A DNA stretch of 17,880 bases from Actinomycetota bacterium (GCA_013335845.1 JAAXUU010000004.1:832-18711), one strand, 5' to 3'. Shown: positions 1 through 7,367, numbered from the stretch's first letter. Made by a program: numbers and translations. Notes: generated by a model not told the origin, from the letters alone.

Positions 1-16
1 TTCACGTGGCGTTAAG

Positions 17-24
17 AAGGAGGG
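17..24 (+). promoter_or_regulatory. ribosome binding site of flavoprotein A1
   Basis: The sequence AAGGAGGG lies 4 bases before the ATG at 29. It is a near-perfect Shine-Dalgarno site and fixes the start of the first gene. The promoter lies outside the window. Confidence 0.8.
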
Positions 25-28
25 AAAT

Positions 29-1909
29 ATGAGTGAAGTTTCAAGGCGAGATTTCCTCAAGAGTGCCGGTTTGGTGGGGGTGGGAGCTGCAGTCGCAGGT
101 TTGGCAGGTTGCGGTTCGAACACAACATCGAGCAATGGTTCCTCGGAAGACGCGTCAGCAGTGCCCTATCCTGTCGGCGTACATGAAGCTGACGTTCTTG
201 TCATAGGAGGCGGTATCGCAGGATGCACGGCAGCGCGTAGAGCCATGGCAAAAGGCGCGAGCGTTATTGTCGTGGATAAAGGCCTTTGGGGGCACTCGGG
301 TACTTCAGGAATCAACTGGGGTCACGATACCGAAACAAACGAATGGTCTGATGACGATGGATCAGGCACTATTGCGTTTTGGTGTATGTGCCATGATGGT
401 ATGCCCGATCAAACCTTTGCACTCGCGCTTTGCCAAGCAGTACATAAGGCACGTCCGGATGCGACAACCGAGCAAGTAGGATCGATTCTTGAGCGTACTC
501 CAGACAATCACCCCGCAAGTTTAAATGCTGTTGCTCCTTTTAATGGTGACCATGGTTGTTTTCCACGCTACTTTGCACAATCAGTAAAACGTCTCGGAGC
601 GGAAATCCACGATCGAACCAATATCCTAGACGTCTTGCTTGATGAGGGTGGCAATGTAGCAGGTGCCGTAGGCCTGAACCTTAAAACAGGGGAAGCCTCC
701 GTATTCCGCGCGAAAACCGTAGTGATGGCGATGGGAAGTTTTGCCTGGATCAGCGGCTGGAACGGCATGAGCCCCTATACAATCGCCGGTCCTGAAAACA
801 CCGGAGATGGACACAGGATATTAATTCAAAAAGGTCTCGCTATGCGAGATATGGAGCAGGAGCCTTTCGATAACGTCCAGTGGACTCCAATCGGAATACG
901 CCAAGGAATGGGATCCACAGGCGGAGCCATTACAAATCACACGTTACTACTCAACAAAAACAAGGAACGTATCACGACACGTATCGATACTCCACCTGAA
1001 GGTCGATACTATGGCAACGCTGAGTTAATGCGCCTTTGTGTGAAGACTATTCTCGACGGGGACGCTACGGAAAACGGCGGATTTTATGTTGACGCTCGGA
1101 ACTTCGCCGATCCTACGAATAACAGGTATTATCGACGCTGTGGCGAAAACCAAATGCGAGCTCTCGGTTATGAGATGCCTGATTATGTCGAAGTAGTTCC
1201 CGAGCAATGGGAAACCGCAGGGAGACCATTCAATTACAGCACTACCGCAGAGACCGAGATTCCGGGCTTATTCTATGCGGCAAGTGGACAAGGTTCATGG
1301 TTCGGTATGGCTTTCTTCGGAGCATACGGAACGGGTTTCATGGCCGGTGAAGGTGCAGCCGACAAAGCAGCGGAACTTAGTGCGGCATCTGCCATCCCAT
1401 GGGATCAAGTAAACGGAATCCTTGGCGATGCATACTCTCTATTAGATGCTGAGCCGGAAAACGGCATTCGTTCTACGATAGTCTTCCGAAAGATCCAAGA
1501 AGCCTATTGGTCTGGACTTGGACCTATCAGAAATGAAGAAGGAATCAATGCGACATTGGCAGAACTCGACCGAATTGAAAGTGAAGATATACCGAAAATG
1601 TTCGTTCCGTCGAAGTCAAAGCAAATGAACTCGGATTGGCTGCGGGCTATCGAGGCGAAAAGCCTGATCACATGCGCTCGAGGAGTTGCCCAAGCGGCAC
1701 TCATTCGGAAAGAGACCAGAGGCGCGCATTGCAGGACAGACTACCCAGCCCTCGACAACGTGAATTGGCTGAAAAATACAAAGGTTCAGCTTGTCGACAA
1801 TGCATGGGTGTCAGAGGTAGTGGACATCGACGACTCCATCATCAGCAAAGAGATTCTCGCAACCATAATTCCAGATTTCGGTATCGACATAACCGTCAAG
1901 CCGAACTAA
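29..1909 (+). CDS. Tat-exported lipoprotein flavoprotein, SdhA/FrdA-like (A1)
   Basis: The 626-residue protein is probably the catalytic FAD subunit of an extracytoplasmic reductase. It opens with a Tat signal (SRRDFLK, residues 5-11), a hydrophobic stretch and a lipobox LAGC with the lipidated Cys at 28, so it should be anchored on the outer face of the membrane. A Rossmann FAD site, GGGIAG, sits at 60-65 with D83-K84 at the end of the second strand, and NTGDGH lies mid-protein. The C-terminal third carries the SdhA/FrdA-type capping motif RKETRGAHCRTDYP (560-573). What is missing matters: the FrdA motifs around the catalytic His and Arg (QYHPTG, TEGCRGEGG, HGANRLGSN) are replaced by QWTPIG and an aromatic-rich segment (GSWFGMAFFGAYG). 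I therefore infer a substrate other than fumarate or succinate, possibly bulky or aromatic. It is first in an operon with the Fe-S protein at 1934 and the cytochrome at 2689, and has a full-length paralogue at 4647. Confidence 0.9.
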   Translation: MSEVSRRDFLKSAGLVGVGAAVAGLAGCGSNTTSSNGSSEDASAVPYPVGVHEADVLVIGGGIAGCTAARRAMAKGASVIVVDKGLWGHSGTSGINWGHDTETNEWSDDDGSGTIAFWCMCHDGMPDQTFALALCQAVHKARPDATTEQVGSILERTPDNHPASLNAVAPFNGDHGCFPRYFAQSVKRLGAEIHDRTNILDVLLDEGGNVAGAVGLNLKTGEASVFRAKTVVMAMGSFAWISGWNGMSPYTIAGPENTGDGHRILIQKGLAMRDMEQEPFDNVQWTPIGIRQGMGSTGGAITNHTLLLNKNKERITTRIDTPPEGRYYGNAELMRLCVKTILDGDATENGGFYVDARNFADPTNNRYYRRCGENQMRALGYEMPDYVEVVPEQWETAGRPFNYSTTAETEIPGLFYAASGQGSWFGMAFFGAYGTGFMAGEGAADKAAELSAASAIPWDQVNGILGDAYSLLDAEPENGIRSTIVFRKIQEAYWSGLGPIRNEEGINATLAELDRIESEDIPKMFVPSKSKQMNSDWLRAIEAKSLITCARGVAQAALIRKETRGAHCRTDYPALDNVNWLKNTKVQLVDNAWVSEVVDIDDSIISKEILATIIPDFGIDITVKPN

Positions 1910-1933
1910 CTACGAATACTATTGGAGGAAAAT

Positions 1934-2671
1934 ATGGCGGAAATCATTACAGCCAAGGTTCTTAGATATGATCCGAGCACGGATGATGCCCCTTGGTTCC
2001 AAGATTTTCAAGTTGAGTGGGTCGAAGACCCCAGCGGCATCATGACGGCTCTTCAAGTGCTTCATGCTATCAATTACGACCAAGAGCAAATCGGCTATGA
2101 CTATTGCTGTCGAAGCGGTCTATGCGGACGGTGTAGCATGCTTATCGATGGTAAAGCCGCGCTTGCTTGTTGGACACCTATGACACCGGGAGATCATACA
2201 TTCGAGCCGTTGCCAAAGTTTCCGGTCGTGAAAGATCTGATAGTCGACCGAAGCCGCGCTTATGAGCGTTTCATTGAGGCGAACACTTCGATTCAGACGG
2301 TTAACCCTATAGTCAATCTACCGGATATCGACTACAACCTATACTGGAACACTCTTGAACGCCTGAATATGTGCCGAGAATGTATGTGTTGCTACTCCGT
2401 GTGCCCAAAACTTCAGGATAAAGGCAGCAATTGGAAGGATTTCTCCGGCCCCGGAGCTCTCATGGCGATAGCTCAGAGATATCTTGATACCGAAGACGAA
2501 GCGGACCGTTTAGCCCAAGCAGTATATTCCGGCTTATTCATATGCGACCAATGCGGAGAGTGCAACAAGGTTTGCCCATCGTATATCGCTATCGTAGACA
2601 TAATTGCTCAGATGCAAGAAGATGCTACGACGCGCGGCCTACAGCCAAGCGGCACTGCTGAGTTCATGTAG
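1934..2671 (+). CDS. FrdB/SdhB-like iron-sulfur electron-transfer protein (B1)
   Basis: The 245-residue protein should pass electrons to flavoprotein A1. I take the ATG at 1934, since GGAGGA at 1924-1929 lies just before it; an upstream in-frame TTG at 1922 overlaps that site. The N-terminal plant-ferredoxin-type domain has the [2Fe-2S] pattern C59-x4-C64-x2-C67-x11-C79. The C-terminal domain has two complete CxxCxxCxxxCP motifs (C147/150/153/157 and C204/207/210/214). In SdhB and FrdB the second motif usually lacks its second Cys and holds a [3Fe-4S] cluster. Here all four are present, so two [4Fe-4S] clusters are more likely. There is no signal peptide, so export would require co-transport with folded A1 through the Tat system. 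W. succinogenes methylmenaquinol:fumarate reductase (Mfr) is a precedent for a Tat-exported flavoprotein with such a partner. The gene starts 24 bases after A1. Confidence 0.9.
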   Translation: MAEIITAKVLRYDPSTDDAPWFQDFQVEWVEDPSGIMTALQVLHAINYDQEQIGYDYCCRSGLCGRCSMLIDGKAALACWTPMTPGDHTFEPLPKFPVVKDLIVDRSRAYERFIEANTSIQTVNPIVNLPDIDYNLYWNTLERLNMCRECMCCYSVCPKLQDKGSNWKDFSGPGALMAIAQRYLDTEDEADRLAQAVYSGLFICDQCGECNKVCPSYIAIVDIIAQMQEDATTRGLQPSGTAEFM

Positions 2672-2688
2672 TTATGAAGGGCGAAAGT

Positions 2689-3096
2689 ATGATAAGAAAT
2701 AAACATCGATTGATAATTGTCGTTGTGTTCATGTGCTTATTCGCCATAACACTGACCACTGGTTGCGCGCAGAACAAACCAGCCGACACATCAGATGCTT
2801 CTGGCACTTCAGCCACCGCAGCTACAGCCACTGATACTGAATCGAAGCCATCCGAGGAAGCCGTCGTTGAAGCACCGGCCAAAGCCTCCTATGACGGCAC
2901 GGATCCAGCTGTTATCCTCGAAACCTACTGTGCGCTTTCGGGATGCCATGACAGTGAGAGTTTGTTGAATTATTCTGATACGGAATCCGCGGTTACCCGT
3001 AAGATGCAGAGTATGTGCGGTGATGAAGATTATGCCCTGCTTACGGATGCGCAGACTCAAGCTATGATTGATTTCTATCTCGCAAAAACTGAGTGA
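2689..3096 (+). CDS. small lipoprotein monoheme c-type cytochrome, CX4CH (C1)
   Basis: The 135-residue protein has a basic N-terminus, one hydrophobic helix and a lipobox-like LTTGC (Cys26), then an Ala/Thr/Glu-rich linker and a C-terminal domain of about 65 residues. That domain holds CALSGCH (C81 to H87). The two Cys are separated by four residues rather than the usual two, a known but uncommon heme c motif. The following pattern (RKMQSM, then a helix ending in IDFYLAK) resembles small class I cytochromes with a downstream Met as possible axial ligand. I infer a membrane-tethered electron carrier for the A1-B1 pair. The start at 2689 is chosen because GAAGGG lies 7 bases upstream; the ATG at 2674 has no ribosome site. 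It begins 17 bases after B1. Heme binding is inferred from the motif. A paralogue lies at 7368-7769, nearly identical in the middle. Confidence 0.8.
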   Translation: MIRNKHRLIIVVVFMCLFAITLTTGCAQNKPADTSDASGTSATAATATDTESKPSEEAVVEAPAKASYDGTDPAVILETYCALSGCHDSESLLNYSDTESAVTRKMQSMCGDEDYALLTDAQTQAMIDFYLAKTE

Positions 3097-3109
3097 GCCG
3101 CATCGATCG

Positions 3110-3184
3110 AGAATGAGCTGCTCCTGAAAACGAGTCGTTCTTGGTGCCGAAGGAGACGTACGATTCCACATGTACGTCTCCTTC
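3110..3184 (+). terminator. two-hairpin 3' UTR of operon 1
   Basis: Hairpin I pairs 3110-3116 with 3135-3141 and CTC (3121-3123) with GAG (3132-3134), enclosing the 8-base loop CTGAAAAC. Hairpin II is a perfect 13-bp stem, 3149-3161 with 3172-3184 (GAAGGAGACGTAC), with a 10-base loop. The T-tract after it is weak (ATTTGTATAATTT). The same architecture follows the second operon at 7784-7857. It is likely a terminator or a 3'-end stabiliser. Confidence 0.65.
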
Positions 3185-3200
3185 ATTTGTATAATTTGAG

Positions 3201-3298
3201 TTTTCACGCTTCATTTGTAACATTCAGAAAGTTGCAATCGCAGCATTTTCATAACATGAATCGAAGATCACTACTATCCTAGGCTTACCCCTCGGTGC
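3201..3298. repeat. diverged ~97-bp intergenic repeat, copy 1
   Basis: By hand alignment with a single one-base gap, this stretch matches 9201-9297 at roughly 70% of positions. Shared blocks include TTCATTTG followed by AACAT, GCATTT, and CCTC-GTGC at the far end. This copy lies between operon 1 and the 3' end of the LysR gene. No coding potential was seen. Function unknown. Confidence 0.45.
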
Positions 3299-3318
3299 GA
3301 CTGTAGCCCCCCCATACA

Positions 3319-4236
3319 TCAGTTTTGGTGCTTATCGGTGAACTCCGTAAGAAATTCAAGGAACAATTCCAAAGCCGGACTCACATTGTTCTCGCAGAAA
3401 CCAACGTACATGATCTGGCTGAGCCCGGGTGTAAATACCCGTAAGGCAATATCATTAGGTACTAAAGTTTCGGGGTCTATGAGGAATATCTCATCTTTAC
3501 CAATCGCTGAAAAAAGATAGTCATTGAAAGTGTCTACTGCCTTGTAATGACAATTCTTCAAAATCAACCCGTTCATCACATAGAGATAACGAACAGAAAC
3601 CTCAAACTCTCTGAACTGTGCACCGGCCGGCATGGCATAAGGATATTCAGCGAGATCTTTGAACTCCAGGATGTCTTTATTTGCAAGCGGGTGATCGTTG
3701 CGCATTCCGAGTACCACAGACCCTTTGCTATAAGGGATTAGTTTGATAGCGTGTTCCAAATAGGGATTCGTAGGGTTCTGGGTATCATTGAACAGTGCTG
3801 CACAATCGATTCTGCCCGTAGATAATTCATCGAACACATCCCGAACCGTGGAGGATACGAGATTGACATTTATCGAAGGATGAGCCTGTTTGAATTTACC
3901 TATGATCTGGATAAGGGGCGAACTTCCGATATTTCCATCCAAAGGATCCTTGATCGTGATAGTCCCCTTGGTCTGAGAAGACGAAAGCTCACGGACACGG
4001 GCGGCGATGTTCTCATATGATGCAACTACGTCACAACAACCCTCGAAAAATGCCTTACCCGCCGCAGTGAGTTCCCGGTTATGTCCTCTACATACAAGTT
4101 CTACCCCAAGCTCATTTTCGAGATCCAAAATATGATTGCTCAGAGCCGGTTGCGAGATATGCAACTTTTTTGCAGCCGTAGTGAAGTTAAGACATTTCGA
4201 GAATTCGATGAATTCTTTCAAAGTTTCTATTCGCAC
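3319..4236 (-). CDS. LysR-type transcriptional regulator
   Basis: The 305-residue protein has the usual length of the family. The N-terminal winged helix-turn-helix spans about residues 3-62 (FTTAAKKLHISQPALSNHI at the core, then LGVELVCR and LTAAGKAF). The rest is a periplasmic-binding-protein-like effector domain. It starts with GTG at 4236, preceded on the minus strand by GAGGGGGG. It sits between the two duplicated ABC operons, convergent with the first and divergent from the second across a 410-base gap. It is therefore the obvious candidate to control one or both, probably in response to the substrate or product of flavoprotein A. Effector unknown. Confidence 0.92.
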   Translation of the reverse strand: MRIETLKEFIEFSKCLNFTTAAKKLHISQPALSNHILDLENELGVELVCRGHNRELTAAGKAFFEGCCDVVASYENIAARVRELSSSQTKGTITIKDPLDGNIGSSPLIQIIGKFKQAHPSINVNLVSSTVRDVFDELSTGRIDCAALFNDTQNPTNPYLEHAIKLIPYSKGSVVLGMRNDHPLANKDILEFKDLAEYPYAMPAGAQFREFEVSVRYLYVMNGLILKNCHYKAVDTFNDYLFSAIGKDEIFLIDPETLVPNDIALRVFTPGLSQIMYVGFCENNVSPALELFLEFLTEFTDKHQN

Positions 4237-4405
4237 TTTTGACCCCCCCTCGTCAGCCGCGTATGGAGCTGCCTTGACAGCAATGTTCCTCGGGACCCCG
4301 ACCCGAAATCAGCCTGATTGAATCAAAACTCAGTATACCCTCAAAGAATCGAGCGTACGTAGTTTTTGCTCTATATTTTTCACCTCGTTCTATTGAAATA
4401 TGAAT

Positions 4406-4452
4406 GATGGCTATTGCAAATTCTGTAGTCGCTACAGCTTTTGCAAGCCATC
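4406..4452 (+). promoter_or_regulatory. long hairpin in leader region of operon 2
   Basis: GATGGC (4406-4411) pairs with GCCATC (4447-4452), TTGCAAA (4414-4420) with TTTGCAA (4440-4446), and TGTAG (4424-4428) with CTACA (4432-4436), closing on a TCG loop. There is a TA bulge and a small internal mismatch. This gives about 19 base pairs in 47 bases. No T-tract follows, so a simple terminator is less likely than a regulatory structure or a protein-binding dyad. Confidence 0.5.
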
Positions 4453-4634
4453 GGTAGCTTCGCTCCGTGATGGCTATGCCCTCGAGCGAAGAGAGCCTCG
4501 AACATTGCTATTTATTTCAAACCCTGCAGTTCTTTTATACTCAGCGAGTCCATACCACGTGCAATAACGACCGAAAACTATCCTTCGAGGCGTTAGCACC
4601 GATATGGATGACAGTTGTTCATTGGAAAACGGAC

Positions 4635-4642
4635 AAGGAGGA
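4635..4642 (+). promoter_or_regulatory. ribosome binding site deciding start of A2
   Basis: AAGGAGGA lies 4 bases before the ATG at 4647. The reading frame is open far upstream (to 4467), but only the 4647 start puts the Tat signal at the N-terminus and has a ribosome site, so the longer version is rejected. Confidence 0.8.
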
Positions 4643-4646
4643 ATCT

Positions 4647-6518
4647 ATGGGAGAAGTTTCAAGGCGAGACTTTTTAAAAGGCGCTGGTTTGGTCGGTGCT
4701 AGCGCAGCAGTTGCAGGCTTAGCGGGATGCAGCGGTTCCGCGAGTGCTAATAGCGACAAAGGGGCTACCGTCGCCGCCGAAAGCGCCGCAGATTTGGGTC
4801 GCGATGTAGCGGTGTTCGAAACAGACGTACTCATCATCGGAGGTGGGGTTTCAGGTTTGACGGCCGCGCGAAAGGCGGCATCGGAAGGGCAGAGCGTTTT
4901 AATCGTGGACAAGGGTCCGATAGGACATTCCGGAACATCCGGAATCAACTGGGGCCATGACCTCGCCACCAATGATTGGTCTGCGGACGATGGTTCTGAG
5001 TCACTTGCTCTCTGGGTCATTTTAGCCGAGGGAATGAGTGACCAAGTATACGACTTGGCAATGTGCCAAGCGCTCAAGCGCTCGCGTGCATCGTTGGTCG
5101 CCGAACAATCCGGCATGATCTTACAGCGCGACGATATTACCGGCGAACCTCTCGGCCTCAATGTACCAGGACCCATTACAAGCCCGCATGGCTTTTTCGT
5201 TCGTTATTATGCCCAGCACTGCAAGCGCGCCGGCATACCTATACACGAGAGAACGATGGTTCTTGATATCCTCGTCAATGATGAAGGCGTCGCTTCAGGC
5301 GCAGTCGCTCTTGATCTTCGCAATGGAACCGCACGAGTATACAGAGCCAAGACCACAGTTCTCGCCACAGGGAACTATAGCTGGATCGCAGGCTGGAACG
5401 GCATCAAACCGTGCAGTATCAGCAGTCCCGAGAACACAGGCGATGGACACAGAATGCTTCTTGAACACGGCGTTGCGCTCCGTGATATGGAGCAACTCCC
5501 CTGTGACTTCGTGCAATGGACGCCTCTTGCAACCCGTCAAGGTATGGGAGCCATGGGCTGCTCGATCGTAAACTACCAATCCGTATACGACAAAGACCTC
5601 AACCCCGTAACCGCAGACCTAGAGAAAGTGGCCGGCGTCACAAACTCATCTTTTATGCGCATGGTTGCAAGAACGCTTGTCAATGGGAAAGGCACTGAAA
5701 ACGGTGGAGTTCTCATCGACATCTCGGATGTCGAACATGATGATCGGTACTACCGACGTTGTGCCGAGAACCTCAGCCGAGCGTTGGGATATGAGAGCCC
5801 GCAGCATGTCGAGGCCTGCCCGGAGCAGTGGGAAACCGCAGCACGCCCCTTTGACATGGGTAATACCGGCGAGGTCGCCGAGGTTCCAAGTCTTTTCTAT
5901 GCCGCAGTCGGAGCAGGTGCTTGGTATGGTCTCGGATTCTGGGGCGCTTACGGAAGTGGTTATCTAGCCGGCGAGAGCTCAGCTGCAAAGGCGGCGAGTA
6001 TCTCCGAAATCCCGAGCGTTCCATGGGAAAAGGCGAAAGTCGCTCTTGACGAAGCCTACGCGGTTCTCGAAGCTGAACCCGAAAACGGCATTCGGGCATC
6101 CGAGCTTATGAAGTCGGTACAAATCGCCTATTACGATGGCCTTTCGTTCATCCGCGACGAAGCCGGCATCCAAGCAACTTTGGATGAGATAAATCGTATC
6201 GAAGCCGAGGACTTGCCCAAGGTCTTTGTCCCCTCCAAATCCAAATGCTTCAATACCGAGTGGAGAAAGGCTCTCGAGATAAAAAGCCTGATCAAGTGTG
6301 CAAAGGGTACCGGGAACGCAGCGTTGTTGCGCAAAGAAACCCGTGGCGCTCACTGCCGTACGGATTATCCGAAGATGGACAACGCCAATTGGCTGGTCGC
6401 GACTAAAGTCCGATTCTCCGAAGGAGCCTTCCAAGCGGAAATTGTCGACAATGATATGCCCTACATCGGCAAAGACATCATCACCGCCAGTGTTTTTGAG
6501 AGTGGCCTCGAATTTTAA
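4647..6518 (+). CDS. Tat-exported lipoprotein flavoprotein, SdhA/FrdA-like (A2)
   Basis: The 623-residue paralogue of the product of 29-1909 aligns along its whole length without large gaps. It has the Tat motif SRRDFLK (5-11), lipobox LAGC (Cys28), FAD Rossmann motif GGGVSG (65-70), NTGDGH, and the C-terminal RKETRGAHCRTDYP motif (562-575). The FrdA catalytic His/Arg regions are again absent: QWTPLA replaces QYHPTG, and GAWYGLGFWGAYG replaces the HGANRLG region. The aromatic character is conserved between copies, but individual positions differ (WF/WY, FF/FW). The two copies may thus handle related but distinct substrates. The first 17 bases after the start region (GAAGTTTCAAGGCGAGA) are identical to copy 1 while later DNA has diverged. 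It heads the second ABC operon and is probably controlled by the divergent LysR protein. Confidence 0.9.
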   Translation: MGEVSRRDFLKGAGLVGASAAVAGLAGCSGSASANSDKGATVAAESAADLGRDVAVFETDVLIIGGGVSGLTAARKAASEGQSVLIVDKGPIGHSGTSGINWGHDLATNDWSADDGSESLALWVILAEGMSDQVYDLAMCQALKRSRASLVAEQSGMILQRDDITGEPLGLNVPGPITSPHGFFVRYYAQHCKRAGIPIHERTMVLDILVNDEGVASGAVALDLRNGTARVYRAKTTVLATGNYSWIAGWNGIKPCSISSPENTGDGHRMLLEHGVALRDMEQLPCDFVQWTPLATRQGMGAMGCSIVNYQSVYDKDLNPVTADLEKVAGVTNSSFMRMVARTLVNGKGTENGGVLIDISDVEHDDRYYRRCAENLSRALGYESPQHVEACPEQWETAARPFDMGNTGEVAEVPSLFYAAVGAGAWYGLGFWGAYGSGYLAGESSAAKAASISEIPSVPWEKAKVALDEAYAVLEAEPENGIRASELMKSVQIAYYDGLSFIRDEAGIQATLDEINRIEAEDLPKVFVPSKSKCFNTEWRKALEIKSLIKCAKGTGNAALLRKETRGAHCRTDYPKMDNANWLVATKVRFSEGAFQAEIVDNDMPYIGKDIITASVFESGLEF

Positions 6519-6565
6519 CTAGTACCGGATCGGCTTAGGCCGGAGATTGGATAGGAGAAGAATAT

Positions 6566-7297
6566 ATGGCTGATATCACAGCAAAAGTATTCAAATACGA
6601 CCCCAGTGTTGATGACGCCCCGACTTTTGTAACGTATGAGGTCGATTGGGTTGACGATGAAAGCGGAATCATGTCGGCGCTTCAAGTTCTACATGCCGTC
6701 AATGAACAGGAGCAACTCGGTTACGATTGGTGCTGTCATAGCGGTTTGTGCAATCGCTGCTCAATGAGGGTAGACGGGAAAGCAGGACTTGCCTGCTGGA
6801 CTCCCATCGAACCCGGAGAGCATACATTCGAACCCCTTGCCGGGTTCCCTGTCATCAGGGATCTTGTCGTTGATAAGTCCGACGCGTACGACAAATTGGT
6901 CAGCGTCGACGTAAGCATTAAAACCTCGTCCCCGATGACCACAGCTAAAGCGATTGATTTCGATCTTTATTGGAACACTCTCGAGCGCCTGAACATGTGC
7001 CGTGAGTGCATGTGTTGCTACTCGGTTTGTCCGAAGATACAAGAAGAAGGTCTTGGCGGCAGGTTTGTAGGCCCGACCGCAATGATGGGAATCGCCCAGC
7101 GTTATCTTGATACCGAGGATGAATCTGACCGCCTTGCCCAATCGGTCTATGCCGGCATATTTGAATGCGATCTGTGTGGCGAGTGCAACAAAGTCTGCCC
7201 GGCATATATCGGCATTGCAGATATCATCGCAAAAATGCAGGAGGACGCCGAAGCTCGAGGCCTCAAGCCAGGTGAAACCCCGTACGAACTCTATTAG
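6566..7297 (+). CDS. FrdB/SdhB-like iron-sulfur electron-transfer protein (B2)
   Basis: The 243-residue paralogue of the product of 1934-2671 has the [2Fe-2S] motif C57-x4-C62-x2-C65-x11-C77 and two full CxxCxxCxxxCP motifs (C145/148/151/155 and C201/204/207/211). The second again has the extra Cys that favours [4Fe-4S] over the [3Fe-4S] of standard FrdB. One more conserved Cys stands directly before each of the first Cys-rich motifs' key residues (C56 and C150), as in copy 1. It has no signal peptide. The start at 6566 follows AGGAGAA. It lies 47 bases after A2 and should be its electron donor, exported by riding with it through Tat. Confidence 0.9.
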   Translation: MADITAKVFKYDPSVDDAPTFVTYEVDWVDDESGIMSALQVLHAVNEQEQLGYDWCCHSGLCNRCSMRVDGKAGLACWTPIEPGEHTFEPLAGFPVIRDLVVDKSDAYDKLVSVDVSIKTSSPMTTAKAIDFDLYWNTLERLNMCRECMCCYSVCPKIQEEGLGGRFVGPTAMMGIAQRYLDTEDESDRLAQSVYAGIFECDLCGECNKVCPAYIGIADIIAKMQEDAEARGLKPGETPYELY

Positions 7298-7367
7298 CCA
7301 AAACCTAATCCGGTCGGCTTGCTGGCACTAGTGAGTCGACCTGAATATTGGAAGGAGCGAAAGACCT

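Larger units (their letters stand above)
4237..4646. other. divergent LysR / operon 2 intergenic region (410 bases)
   Basis: No gene was found here. The stretch holds a long hairpin at 4406-4452, a second dyad at 4458-4491 (CTTCGCTC with GAGCGAAG), a direct repeat TGATGGCTAT at 4405-4414 and 4468-4477, and a possible -10 box TATACT at 4536-4541 without a clear -35. It should contain the LysR operators and the operon 2 promoter, but I cannot assign specific LysR half-sites. Confidence 0.5.

Noticed and set aside
29..1909. Naming A1/A2 as fumarate reductase or succinate dehydrogenase flavoprotein
   Set aside because: The fold and C-terminal motif fit, but the catalytic His/Arg motifs are absent in both copies, so I left the gene symbol empty.
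4467..4646. N-terminal extension of flavoprotein A2
   Set aside because: It would bury the Tat signal 60 residues inside the protein. The ATG at 4647 has AAGGAGGA just upstream and matches the paralogue start.
5773..6434. Minus-strand open frames inside A2
   Set aside because: They are shadows of the A2 reading frame without ribosome sites or recognisable motifs.
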